NCBI RefSeq assembly: GCF_023715105.1
Contig: NZ_JAMBNO010000017.1
Span: forward strand, 39,593 to 103,592
Length of the DNA: 64,000 nucleotides
DNA from: Hydrogenophaga intermedia
GTDB taxonomy: Bacteria > Pseudomonadota > Gammaproteobacteria > Burkholderiales > Burkholderiaceae_C
Reading direction: 5' to 3'
In this document: one piece after another, positions 7,896-15,986 of the stretch
Layout of the letters: every line of letters starts with the position of its first letter
How positions within the stretch are numbered: the first letter of the stretch is position 1
Made by a program: the position numbers and the translations under genes
The notes under the pieces: generated by a model
Told to the model about the DNA's origin: nothing
Databases searched by the model: none
The model's input: the letters and a program-made list of their open reading frames with translations, nothing else

Positions 7896-9581
7896 ATGAC
7901 GCATGACGAGATCCTGGCCCAGTACGGCCCCCGCGAAGCCATGGAATACGACGTGGTCGTGGTCGGCGCCGGCCCGGCCGGCCTGTCCACCGCCATCCGC
8001 TTGAAGCAACTGGCCGCCGAAAAGGGCAGCGAGATCAACGTCTGTGTTCTGGAGAAAGGCTCCGAACCCGGGGCCCACATCCTCTCCGGCGCGGTGATGG
8101 ACCCGCGAGGCATCAACGAACTCTTCCCCGACTGGAAGGAGCGCGGCGCCCCATTGAACCAGCCCGTCACCGGCGATGACTTGCTGGTGCTGAGCGAAAC
8201 CGGTGCGAGCCGCACGCCCGATTTCCTGATGCCGCGCAACTTCCACAACGACGGCTGCTACGTCATCAGCCTGGGCGCGGTCACCAAGTGGCTGGCCGAG
8301 CAGGCCGAGGCGCTGGGCGTGGAAATCTTCCCCGGCTTCACCGCGGCCGAAGTGCTTTACCACGACGACGGATCGGTGAAGGGCGTGGCCACCGGCCACC
8401 AGGGCCTGGGCAAGGACGGCGAGCCGACCGACGCCTTTGCGCTCGGCATGGAACTGCACGCGAAGTACACCGTGTTCGCCGAAGGCGCGCGCGGCCACCT
8501 GGGCAAGCAGCTCATTGCGAAGTTCGACCTTGCCAAAGGCAAGGACCCGCAGAGCTACGCCATCGGCATCAAGGAACTCTGGGAAATCCCCGCAGACAAG
8601 GCCAAACCCGGCCTGGTGGTGCACACCGCCGGCTGGCCCATCGCCGATGACACCTTCGGCGGCGGCTTCCTCTACCACCTCGAAGGCAACAAGGTCACGC
8701 TGGGCTTCGTGATCGGGCTGGACTACACCAACCCCTGGATGTCGCCGTTCGAGGAAATGCAGCGCTGGAAGACGCACCCGGCCATCAAGGCGCATATCGA
8801 GGGCGGCAAGCGCCTGGGCTACGGCGCGCGGGCCATCAACAACGGCACGCCGCAGGCCCTGCCCAAAACCGTGTTCCCCGGTGGTGCCCTGGTGGGTTGC
8901 GATGCGGGCTACCTCAACGCCGCGCGCATCAAGGGCAGCCACGCCGCCATCAAGAGCGGCATGCTCTGCGCCGAGGCCGCCTTCGAGGCGGTGGCCGCCG
9001 GCCGAAGCAGCGACGAACTCAGCGCCTACCCGGCCGCGTTCGAGAAGAGCTGGCTGCACGAGGAGCTCTGGCAGACGCGCAACTTCAAGGCCTGGTTCAA
9101 GAAGGGCCAGCTCGTGGGCAAACTCATGACCGGCATCGAGCAGTGGTTCCTGCCCAAGGTGGGCGTGAGCGCACCGCCCTGGACGCTGCACCGCGACCAG
9201 CCCGACCACGTGTACCTGAAGCCGGCCGACCAGATGCCGAAGATCGCCTATCCCAAGCCGGACGGCGTGATCAGCTTCGACCGCCTCTCCAGCGTGTTCG
9301 TCTCCAACACCAACCACGAGGAAAACCAGCCCGCGCACCTCACGCTCAAGAACAGCGCGGTGCCGGTGCAGGTGAACCTGGCGAAGTACGCCGGCCCCGA
9401 AAGCCGCTACTGCCCGGCGGGCGTGTACGAGTTCGTCAAGACCGATGCCGGCGAAGACCGCCTGCAGATCAACGCGCAGAACTGCGTGCACTGCAAGACC
9501 TGCGACATCAAGGACCCGACGCAGAACATCGTGTGGGTGACCCCCGAGGGCGGGGGTGGGCCGAACTACGCAGGGATGTGA
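7896..9581 (+). CDS. electron transfer flavoprotein-ubiquinone oxidoreductase
   Basis: ETF-QO of 561 aa, full family length. It moves electrons from reduced ETF (fatty-acid and amino-acid acyl-CoA dehydrogenases) to ubiquinone at the inner membrane. The N-terminal FAD motif GAGPAGLSTAIRL (about 24-36) is intact. The C-terminal 4Fe-4S cluster is supplied by CPAGVYEF and CVHCKTCDIKDP (about 505-545). ATG 7896 (MTHDEILAQYGPREAMEYD) is chosen because it matches homologues; an upstream in-frame ATG at 7839 has no support. A terminator follows downstream. Confidence 0.96.
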   Translation: MTHDEILAQYGPREAMEYDVVVVGAGPAGLSTAIRLKQLAAEKGSEINVCVLEKGSEPGAHILSGAVMDPRGINELFPDWKERGAPLNQPVTGDDLLVLSETGASRTPDFLMPRNFHNDGCYVISLGAVTKWLAEQAEALGVEIFPGFTAAEVLYHDDGSVKGVATGHQGLGKDGEPTDAFALGMELHAKYTVFAEGARGHLGKQLIAKFDLAKGKDPQSYAIGIKELWEIPADKAKPGLVVHTAGWPIADDTFGGGFLYHLEGNKVTLGFVIGLDYTNPWMSPFEEMQRWKTHPAIKAHIEGGKRLGYGARAINNGTPQALPKTVFPGGALVGCDAGYLNAARIKGSHAAIKSGMLCAEAAFEAVAAGRSSDELSAYPAAFEKSWLHEELWQTRNFKAWFKKGQLVGKLMTGIEQWFLPKVGVSAPPWTLHRDQPDHVYLKPADQMPKIAYPKPDGVISFDRLSSVFVSNTNHEENQPAHLTLKNSAVPVQVNLAKYAGPESRYCPAGVYEFVKTDAGEDRLQINAQNCVHCKTCDIKDPTQNIVWVTPEGGGGPNYAGM

Positions 9582-9651
9582 CGCGCAGCGGCACAGGCCC
9601 TGCACTTCGAATGCGCGCGGGGATGTGACCTCGTTCACGCCATCGCAAGCC

Positions 9652-9673
9652 AGCCGCCTTCGGGCGGCTTTTT
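9652..9673 (+). terminator. intrinsic terminator after ETF-QO
   Basis: Stem AGCCGCC / GGCGGCT closed by a TTCG tetraloop (9659-9662) and followed by TTTTT. It lies about 70 bases after the ETF-QO stop. Confidence 0.9.
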
Positions 9674-9748
9674 CATGGCCGCATGACACGCAAACGTCAT
9701 CTGGTCTGCGCAGAGTGCTGCGGATTGCGAAGCACGACTGCGAAACAC

Positions 9749-10228
9749 ATGCTCATCAAGACCGACAAAGGCCGTCTCGAGTTGCAACCCGGCCAACGCA
9801 CCCTGGGCCAACGCGAGCGCGCGATCCTGCTCGTGGCCGACGGCCGCAAGCCCACCGCCTCGCTGCATGCGCTGTTCGAGGGAGAGGGCCGCGCCATCGT
9901 TGAAACGCTGCTGGCCGGGGGTTACCTCGCCGAGGACCGCCCGGTCGCGCCGCTCGGCGCGGCCGACACCTTCAGCGGCCCGCGCTCGCTGGCCAGCGCA
10001 CGCATGTTCCTGTTCGATCTGTCCGAGCGCATGTTCGCCCCACGCGATCGCGCATTCGCCGATCGATTGCGCGAGGCGCTGCGGGAGGCGCGCGATGCCG
10101 ACAGCATGCTGGTTGTCGGCCGCGAGATGCTGGCCGAGATCGAGCGCAGCGCAGGCACCGAACGCGCCCAGGTCATCGGCGAGCGGCTGGCGCGCGTGCT
10201 GCCCGAGGCCATGGCCGTGCGCGCTTGA
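9749..10228 (+). CDS. hypothetical protein
   Basis: I do not recognise this 159-aa protein. It is soluble, Arg/Ala/Leu-rich and mostly helical, with no signal peptide, membrane segment, Cys cluster or nucleotide motif. The first third (LELQPGQRTLGQRERAILL) resembles the start of other short Comamonadaceae hypotheticals. ATG 9749 is preferred to the earlier in-frame ATG 9683, which overlaps the terminator region. The end of the gene overlaps the -35 of the promoter for the next gene. Confidence 0.7.
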   Translation: MLIKTDKGRLELQPGQRTLGQRERAILLVADGRKPTASLHALFEGEGRAIVETLLAGGYLAEDRPVAPLGAADTFSGPRSLASARMFLFDLSERMFAPRDRAFADRLREALREARDADSMLVVGREMLAEIERSAGTERAQVIGERLARVLPEAMAVRA

Positions 10229-10253
10229 AGCGTTGCGAACGGGCCGACACAAT
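10225..10253 (+). promoter_or_regulatory. predicted sigma-70 promoter of the glycerophosphodiesterase
   Basis: -35 TTGAAG (10225-10230), exact 17-base spacer, -10 CACAAT (10248-10253). The -35 overlaps the stop codon of the preceding gene. The GTG start is 25 bases downstream of the -10. Confidence 0.55.
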
Positions 10254-10277
10254 GCAGGGCCGTCTGGAGACCTGCCC

Positions 10278-11270
10278 GTGACCCGAACCCTGAACAACCG
10301 CGCCATCCTGGCCTTGCGCTCGCTCGCACTGTTGCTGTGCCTGGCGTGCGCGAGTGCAGCACAAGCCTTTGACCTCCAGGGTCACCGCGGTGCACGCGCG
10401 CTGGCGCCGGAGAACACGCTCACCGGCTTCGAGCGCGCGCTGGCCATCGGCGTGAGCACGCTCGAACTCGACGTGGTGCTCAGCGCCGAGGGTGTGCCGG
10501 TGGTCTCGCACGACACCACGCCCAATCCCGACATCACGCGCGACGCCGAGGGACGCTGGCTGCAAACGCGCGGCCCGGCCTTTCACACGCTCACGCTGGC
10601 GCAGATCGCTGCCTATGACGTCGGCCGCATCAACCCCGCCAGCCGTTATGCGCGCGACTACCCGTTGCAGCAGGCGGTGGACGGCGAGCGCATCCCCACG
10701 CTCGCAGCGGTGTTCGAACTGACGCGGCGCGTGCAGGCCCGCCACGTGCGCTTCAACATCGAACTCAAGCGCAACCCCGAACGGCCCCAGGAATCACCCG
10801 AACCCGAGGCCTTCGTGCGCGCGGTGGTGGGCGTGATCCAGGCCAACGGCATGGCCGCGCGCTCGACCCTGCAGAGCTTCGACTGGAGCGTGCTCAAGGC
10901 CGCTCAGCGGCTGGCACCCAACATGGCCTTGTCCTTCCTCACCGTGCAGCGACCGCGCTTCAACAACCTCGACAGCGGGGTCTGGTCGGCCGGCGCCCGC
11001 CTGGCCGACTTCCAGGACGCGCCGGCCATGGTGGCCGCCGCCGGCGGGCGGGTGTGGTCACCCAACCACCTCGACCTGAGCCAGCGCGCCATTGAGCGCG
11101 CGCGCGAGGAAGGCCTGCGCGTGATTCCCTGGACGGTGAACGAGATTCCCGACATGGCGCGCCTGATCGACTGGGGTGTGGACGGTCTGATCACCGATTA
11201 CCCCGACCGACTGCGCGAGGTGATGCAGCGCCGTGGCATGGCGCTGCCCCCCACCGCGCCGGGGCCTTGA
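10278..11270 (+). CDS. periplasmic glycerophosphodiester phosphodiesterase
   Basis: GDPD-family enzyme of 330 aa that cleaves glycerophosphodiesters to glycerol 3-phosphate and an alcohol. Residues 1-31 are a signal peptide ending in AQA, so it acts in the periplasm. Catalytic motifs are present: HRGARALAPENT (first His), LELDV metal ligands and VSHD with the second His, plus the C-terminal PWTVNE and DGLITDYPDR. GTG 10278 is chosen because GGAGA precedes it and the signal peptide starts there. It resembles GlpQ but without operon partners, so I leave the symbol empty. Confidence 0.93.
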   Translation: MTRTLNNRAILALRSLALLLCLACASAAQAFDLQGHRGARALAPENTLTGFERALAIGVSTLELDVVLSAEGVPVVSHDTTPNPDITRDAEGRWLQTRGPAFHTLTLAQIAAYDVGRINPASRYARDYPLQQAVDGERIPTLAAVFELTRRVQARHVRFNIELKRNPERPQESPEPEAFVRAVVGVIQANGMAARSTLQSFDWSVLKAAQRLAPNMALSFLTVQRPRFNNLDSGVWSAGARLADFQDAPAMVAAAGGRVWSPNHLDLSQRAIERAREEGLRVIPWTVNEIPDMARLIDWGVDGLITDYPDRLREVMQRRGMALPPTAPGP

Positions 11271-11317
11271 GCGGGCAACGCGGAACTTTGCCACCGGGCG
11301 CCGTATCATTCCCGGCC

Positions 11318-11749
11318 ATGCGCACCCTGTGGATCGCCCTGCTCATTGCCCTGCTGCCCCTGCGCGGCTGGGTGGGCGACGCCATGGCGGTGACGATGGC
11401 GGTCTCGCCCCACACGGCAGCGGCACTCGCGGTGACCGACGATTGCCCGCACGCTGCCTCCGCCCACATCGGCGAGCACGGCGGCCAGAACATCGGTCAG
11501 CACAGCGCCCAGCACGCCGAGGGACACACCGGCAGCCACGACGCCGGGCACGCCCACGCACCGGCCGACGCCGGCGAACACGGCGCGGTCAGCGCCCACC
11601 TGCTTTGCGACGTGTGCAACGGCCCGGTTCTGGGCAGCGCTGCACCGCTCACGCCGGATTCCCTGCAGGAACACGGTCTGCGCATCACGCGCACCGTACC
11701 GTTTGCAAGCCTGGCCCCGCGCCACGTCGTCAAACCCCCCATCGCCTGA
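11318..11749 (+). CDS. His-rich exported protein, first gene of copper operon
   Basis: Exported protein of 143 aa. Residues 1-24 are a signal peptide (MRTLWIALLIALLPLRG...). The centre (about 45-90) is very rich in His, with HIGEHGGQ, HSAQHAEGHTGSHDAGHAHA and others, and CDVC lies near residue 104; both suggest Cu or Zn binding in the periplasm. The domain is not recognised beyond that; similar short His-rich proteins precede copper genes in Comamonadaceae. ATG 11318 is preferred to the earlier ATG 11267, which overlaps the previous gene. It is followed at 81 bases by the TolC-like gene. Confidence 0.78.
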   Translation: MRTLWIALLIALLPLRGWVGDAMAVTMAVSPHTAAALAVTDDCPHAASAHIGEHGGQNIGQHSAQHAEGHTGSHDAGHAHAPADAGEHGAVSAHLLCDVCNGPVLGSAAPLTPDSLQEHGLRITRTVPFASLAPRHVVKPPIA

Positions 11750-11830
11750 GCTTTCGTACCCGAGGTGCGTCCGCACGGCGCGCGTTCTGCGCGCCGGCGA
11801 ACGCTGGTCCGAATCGTCGGGAGATCTTCC

Positions 11831-13198
11831 ATGCTCCCCTTGTCCCGTCTGGCGCCGCTGTGGCTGGCGCTGACCCTGGCCCCGCCGCTGGGTGCGGCCG
11901 GGCCCGACGACGCACTGCGCGCCGCCGACCCCGCCTCACCCGCCCCGGCGGTGAGCCTGCCCCTGCCTTCCCCCCAACGGGTGGATGCGCCCGAGTCGCC
12001 CGCCGACCTCGAGCGCGCGCGCGCTGTCTGGCGCGAGGCCAACCGCAGCGTGGCCGACTTCCCGCGCGGCCACATCGACTTGCTCCGCTGGGAGGCTGCC
12101 CAGCCGCAGGCTGCCGCGACGCCCGCCACGGGCGCGGCGGCTCCCGCCCCGCTCGGCCTGGCCGACGCCTTGCGCGCCTCGCTTCGCCAGCGGCCCGACC
12201 TGTTCACCCACGCCGGCATGAATGCACTGGCGCAGGCACGCGTGCGGGTGGCCTATGCCGATCACGTGCGCGAGGTGCAGCATGCGTGGATCGACGCCAT
12301 CGCCACACGCGAGCGCGTGCGCCTGCGCGCTGCCGTGCTCGACGCCGCCCGCAGCGGCAGCGAGCTCGGCCGACGCATGGTGCGAGCGGGCAACTGGCCA
12401 CAGGCCCGGTTGCTGCAGGAGCAGTTGATCGAATCCGCCGCATGGCAGGCCGAGGCCGACGCGGCGCTGGCCAGACAGGCCGCGCTGCAGCGACTGGCCG
12501 GTCTCATGGGCATCTGGCGTGCCGACGAGGTGCGCGCGCTCGGCGAACGGCTGGGTGCCGCACTGCCCGCCATGCCCGAGCGCCTGCGGCCCGCAGACGG
12601 CCTGGCGGCCGACGGTATCGAGGCCGCCGTGCTGCGCGCCGACCCGGTGCTGGCCCTGGAAGCCGCGCCCGCGCGGCGCGTGTTCGACAGCCTGCCCGCC
12701 GGCCGCTGGGCGGCCTGGGAAGCGGCCCGCGACGGCGCGATTGGCGCCATGCCTGAACCCACCGACGGCCGCGCCACACCGCCGCACATCGACGACCTGT
12801 CACTGCTGCGCGAGCACCGCCTGCTGGAGGCCGACGAGCACCGCGCGCGCCTGCTTGCGATGGCCAGCGAGCGCCGCGCCATGGCGCGCAACGCGTGGGC
12901 GCAACTGCAGGCGCGCCACGCCGGCGCGCTGCACGCCGAACGCGTGGTCGCAAGCCTGAAAGACGCACAGCAGCAGGAAACCCTGCTGCGCTACAACGGC
13001 ATGTTCGACAGCACCTGGCAACTGCTGGCCAGCGCGCGCGAGCGGCTCGACGCACTTGACGCCGCCGTGATGGCGCGGCGCAGCTACTGGCGCGCACAAG
13101 CGAGCTGGCAGGCACTGCTGGCCGGTGGCGGCTTCGCGATGGATGACACGGCCAGCGCGGCAACACCCGCGGGCGGCAACGATGCGGGAGGACACTGA
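11831..13198 (+). CDS. TolC-family outer-membrane efflux-like protein
   Basis: Protein of 455 aa with an N-terminal signal peptide (cleavage near PLGAAG) and long Ala/Arg/Leu-rich helices with heptad character, such as LARQAALQRLAGLMGIW, typical of the TolC coiled-coil barrel. It would span periplasm and outer membrane as exit channel or scaffold for copper export. SD GGGAGA precedes ATG 11831; an earlier ATG at 11765 would add a non-signal leader. No RND or adaptor gene is next to it, which is unusual. It ends one base before the start of the multicopper oxidase gene. Confidence 0.85.
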   Translation: MLPLSRLAPLWLALTLAPPLGAAGPDDALRAADPASPAPAVSLPLPSPQRVDAPESPADLERARAVWREANRSVADFPRGHIDLLRWEAAQPQAAATPATGAAAPAPLGLADALRASLRQRPDLFTHAGMNALAQARVRVAYADHVREVQHAWIDAIATRERVRLRAAVLDAARSGSELGRRMVRAGNWPQARLLQEQLIESAAWQAEADAALARQAALQRLAGLMGIWRADEVRALGERLGAALPAMPERLRPADGLAADGIEAAVLRADPVLALEAAPARRVFDSLPAGRWAAWEAARDGAIGAMPEPTDGRATPPHIDDLSLLREHRLLEADEHRARLLAMASERRAMARNAWAQLQARHAGALHAERVVASLKDAQQQETLLRYNGMFDSTWQLLASARERLDALDAAVMARRSYWRAQASWQALLAGGGFAMDDTASAATPAGGNDAGGH

Positions 13199-13199
13199 A

Positions 13200-14603
13200 A
13201 TGGACATGCAACGCAGACACCTGTTTGCCGGCGCGGTGGGCGCCATGGGAGCCGTGGCCGCGGCCAGCGTGAGCCGCGTGGCCCTGGCCGCGCTGCCCGA
13301 GGCCGCACAGCAGACGTCGGCCGACACCGCTGCCCCCTGGACGCCGCCCGGCGTCACCGGCGCGGGTCGGCCCTACAACCCGGTGGTCACGCTCAACAGC
13401 TGGACCCTGCCCTGGCGCATGAACAACGGCGTCAAGGAGTTCCACCTGGTGGCCGAGCCCGTGGTGCGCGAGGTGGCGCCCGGCTTTCACGTCAACATGT
13501 GGGGTTACAACGGCCAGAGCCCGGGGCCGACCATCGAGGTGGTCGAAGGCGATCGGGTGCGCATCTACGTGACGAACCGCCTGCCCGAGCACACCACCAT
13601 CCACTGGCACGGCCAGCGCCTGCCTAACGGCATGGACGGCGTCGGTGGCCTCAACCAGCCGCAGATCCCGGCGGGCAAGACCTTCGTCTATGAGTTCGTG
13701 GCGCGCCGGCCCGGCACCTTCATGTACCACCCGCACGCCGACGAGATGGTGCAGATGGCCATGGGCATGATGGGTTTCTGGGTCACCCACCCGAAGCAGA
13801 AACACCCGCTCATCGAGGACGTGCAACGCGACTACTGCTTCCTGCTCAACGCCTTCGACGTCACGCCCGGCAGCCGCACACCGCAGGTCAACACCATGCT
13901 GGAGCACAACATCTGGTGCTGGAACAGCCGTGCGTTCCCCGGCATCAGCCCGCTGGTGGCGCGCCTGGGCGATCGCGTGCGCGTGCGTGTGGGCAACCTC
14001 ACCATGACCAACCACCCGATCCACATCCACGGCATCGAGTTCGAGGTCACGGGCACCGACGGCGGGCCCACACCCAAGGGCTCGCGCTGGCCGGAGGTGA
14101 CGGCCGATGTGGCGGTGGGGCAGATGCGGCAGCTCGAGTTCATTGCCGACGAACCCGGCGACTGGGCCATGCATTGCCACAAGAGCCACCACACCATGGG
14201 CGCCATGGGCCACGGCGTGCCCACCATGATCGGCGTGGACCACCGCGGCCTCGTCAAACCACTGCAGCGCAGCGTGCCCGACTACATGGTGATGGGCGAG
14301 CGCGGCATGGCCGACATGGGTGAGATGCAGATGGAGCTGCCCGCCAACACCTTCCCCATGATGACCGGCACCGGCCCCTATGGCCCGATCGAGATGGGTG
14401 GCATGTTCACCGTGCTCAAGGTGCGTGCCGACCAGAAGGCCGGCGACTACAGCGACCCGGGCAACTACGCCATGCCCCCGGGCACGCAGGCTCGACCGGT
14501 GGAAACCGCGAGTGCTCCCGCGCCGAAGAGCGCGGCACCCGCCACGCCCGCACCCAAACCCGCGGCCGATGCGCGCAAGCCCGCCGGTCATCAACACCAT
14601 TGA
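13200..14603 (+). CDS. multicopper oxidase (CopA/CueO-like)
   Basis: Exported multicopper oxidase of 467 aa. The N-terminus has a Tat-like RRHLFAGAVGA signal. All four copper-binding blocks are visible: HWHGQR (about 135), HPHADEM (about 176), HPIHIHG (about 272) and HCHKSHHTM (about 323-331), the last giving the type 1 Cu Cys, His and Met. It probably oxidises Cu(I) to Cu(II) in the periplasm. The tail after about 415 is Ala/Pro/Lys-rich and ends GHQHH. Start ATG 13200 is next to the TolC-like stop (TGAAATGG); ATG 13206 is an alternative. Confidence 0.92.
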   Translation: MDMQRRHLFAGAVGAMGAVAAASVSRVALAALPEAAQQTSADTAAPWTPPGVTGAGRPYNPVVTLNSWTLPWRMNNGVKEFHLVAEPVVREVAPGFHVNMWGYNGQSPGPTIEVVEGDRVRIYVTNRLPEHTTIHWHGQRLPNGMDGVGGLNQPQIPAGKTFVYEFVARRPGTFMYHPHADEMVQMAMGMMGFWVTHPKQKHPLIEDVQRDYCFLLNAFDVTPGSRTPQVNTMLEHNIWCWNSRAFPGISPLVARLGDRVRVRVGNLTMTNHPIHIHGIEFEVTGTDGGPTPKGSRWPEVTADVAVGQMRQLEFIADEPGDWAMHCHKSHHTMGAMGHGVPTMIGVDHRGLVKPLQRSVPDYMVMGERGMADMGEMQMELPANTFPMMTGTGPYGPIEMGGMFTVLKVRADQKAGDYSDPGNYAMPPGTQARPVETASAPAPKSAAPATPAPKPAADARKPAGHQHH

Positions 14604-14613
14604 AGGAGAACCC

Positions 14614-15111
14614 ATGACCCTGCAACGACGCCACCTTGCCGCACTGCCCCTGGCGCTGGCCCTGCCCGCCGCGCGCGCGCACGGCGAAGCCCACCACGGA
14701 AACAGGACCGAGGTCATCAAGGAGCAGAAGCCCTGGGGCATCGCCGGCGATGCGAAGGACGTGCGCCGCACGATCACCGTGCGCATGACCGACGACATGA
14801 AGCTCTCGCCCAACCGCATCGAGGTGCGCGAAGGCGAGACGCTGCGCATCCGCGCGGTCAACGCCGGCGCGGTGATGCACGAGATCGTGATCGGCACGCG
14901 CGAGGAACTCGCCGCCCACGCCGAGCTCATGAAAAAGCACCCCGGCATGCAGCACGACGAGCCCTACATGGCCCACGTACCGCCCGGCAAACAGGGCGAC
15001 GTGGTGTGGCTGTTCAACCGCGCGGGCGATTTCGAGTTCGCCTGCCTGATTGCCGGCCACTTCGAGGCCGGCATGCGCGGCACACTCAGCGTGTTGCCGA
15101 AGAAAGGATGA
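14614..15111 (+). CDS. cupredoxin domain protein
   Basis: Exported small copper protein of 165 aa. Residues 1-23 form a signal peptide (LALALPAARA). The plastocyanin-like fold is indicated by a conserved VMHEIVIG (Cu-binding His) and by FACLIAGHFEAGM, giving the type 1 ligands Cys, His and Met. It may shuttle electrons or copper to the multicopper oxidase just upstream. SD GAAGGAG lies 5 nt before ATG 14614. Downstream gene starts 4 bases after its stop. Confidence 0.9.
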   Translation: MTLQRRHLAALPLALALPAARAHGEAHHGNRTEVIKEQKPWGIAGDAKDVRRTITVRMTDDMKLSPNRIEVREGETLRIRAVNAGAVMHEIVIGTREELAAHAELMKKHPGMQHDEPYMAHVPPGKQGDVVWLFNRAGDFEFACLIAGHFEAGMRGTLSVLPKKG

Positions 15112-15115
15112 CCCC

Positions 15116-15586
15116 ATGAACACGAACCGACGACAACTCCTGCTGGCCGGCGCTGCCCTGGCTCTGCCCTTCGCCGCAACGGCGCAGAACAAGCCGGCCC
15201 TGCCCGTTCTCCAGGTCTGGAAGGACCCGAACTGCGGCTGCTGCCAGGACTGGGTGGTCCACCTGCAGGCCAATGGCTTTGCGGTGCAGGTCTTCGACAG
15301 CGGCAACACCGCCATGCGCCGCCGCCTGCAGATGCCGGAACGGTACGGCTCCTGCCACACCGGCCTGGTGGCCGGCTACGTGATCGAAGGCCACGTGCCA
15401 GCACGAGAGATCCACCGGTTGCTGGCCGAAAAGCCGCAGGCCATCGGCCTGGCCGTGCCCGGCATGCCGGTGGGCAGCCCGGGCATGGACGCACCGATCT
15501 ATGGCGACCGCAAGGACCCGCACGACGTGCTACTGGTGCTGCGCGACGGCAACGCGCGCGTGTTCCAGTCGTATTTCCGCACCTGA
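15116..15586 (+). CDS. DUF411 domain metal-binding protein
   Basis: Exported protein of 156 aa with a Tat-like start (NRRQLLLAGAALALPFA). The DUF411 signature WKDPNCGCCQDW supplies a CGCC metal-binding site at about residues 42-45, and the GSCHTGLV stretch follows. DUF411 proteins accompany copper and other metal-resistance genes and probably act as periplasmic metal chaperones; direct biochemistry is limited. It is tightly linked to the cupredoxin gene. Confidence 0.9.
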   Translation: MNTNRRQLLLAGAALALPFAATAQNKPALPVLQVWKDPNCGCCQDWVVHLQANGFAVQVFDSGNTAMRRRLQMPERYGSCHTGLVAGYVIEGHVPAREIHRLLAEKPQAIGLAVPGMPVGSPGMDAPIYGDRKDPHDVLLVLRDGNARVFQSYFRT

Positions 15587-15600
15587 ACCCGGAGCCGCCC

Positions 15601-15885
15601 ATGAGCAAGTACATTGCCGCCATGCTGGCCCTGGTGGCCGCCTCCGCCCTCGGCGCCGACCTGCCCCCCGCCGAAGGCGAGGTGCGCCGCGTGAACGCCG
15701 CCGGCCAGGAGATCACACTGCGCCATGGCGACATCAAGAACCTCGACATGCCGCCCATGACCATGGTGTTCAAGGTGAAGGACGCCGCCTTGCTGGAGAA
15801 GGTGAAGGCTGGCGACAAGGTGCGCTTCACCGCCGACAAGATCAACGGCGCCTACACCGTGCTGTCCATCGAGCGCTCGCCCTAG
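15601..15885 (+). CDS. CusF-like periplasmic copper chaperone
   Basis: Small exported protein of 94 aa. Residues 1-19 are a signal peptide (ending LGA). The mature part has the CusF/CusX beta-barrel core HGDIKNLDMPPMTMVFKV, where the His and Met residues bind Cu(I) or Ag(I). It would pass copper to an exporter that is not in this window. It is the last gene of the copper operon; no intrinsic terminator is visible after it. Confidence 0.9.
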   Translation: MSKYIAAMLALVAASALGADLPPAEGEVRRVNAAGQEITLRHGDIKNLDMPPMTMVFKVKDAALLEKVKAGDKVRFTADKINGAYTVLSIERSP

Positions 15886-15933
15886 GCCTGACACGCCAGA
15901 GGCGAGATCGCGGGTCGCTGGTCGCCCCGACCC

Positions 15934-15962
15934 GGAACCTGCCTCGCGTACGCGCCCACACA
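15934..15962 (+). promoter_or_regulatory. hrp box (HrpL-type ECF sigma promoter)
   Basis: GGAACC (15934-15939), 16-base spacer, CCACACA (15956-15962): a complete match to the hrp box GGAACC-N15/16-CCACNNA used by HrpL sigma factors for type III secretion genes. The ATG of the next gene starts 25 bases after its end, an ordinary distance for these promoters. At the base composition of this window I estimate about 0.1 such matches by chance, so it needs confirmation. Confidence 0.65.
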
Positions 15963-15986
15963 TGGCTTTTCAGTTTATGAACTGCC

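Noticed and set aside
7881..9689. 602-codon antisense frame over the ETF-QO gene
   Set aside because: Same reason: mirror frame of a high-GC gene that has intact FAD and 4Fe-4S motifs.
11304..11309. TATCAT as -10 of the copper operon
   Set aside because: No acceptable -35 and it would leave almost no leader before ATG 11318; not enough support.
12504..14948. Long antisense open frame of 814 codons across the multicopper oxidase and TolC-like genes
   Set aside because: It is the shadow of strongly GC3-biased genes; its product is low-complexity Arg/Ala/His text with no domain, and the plus-strand genes have clear motifs.
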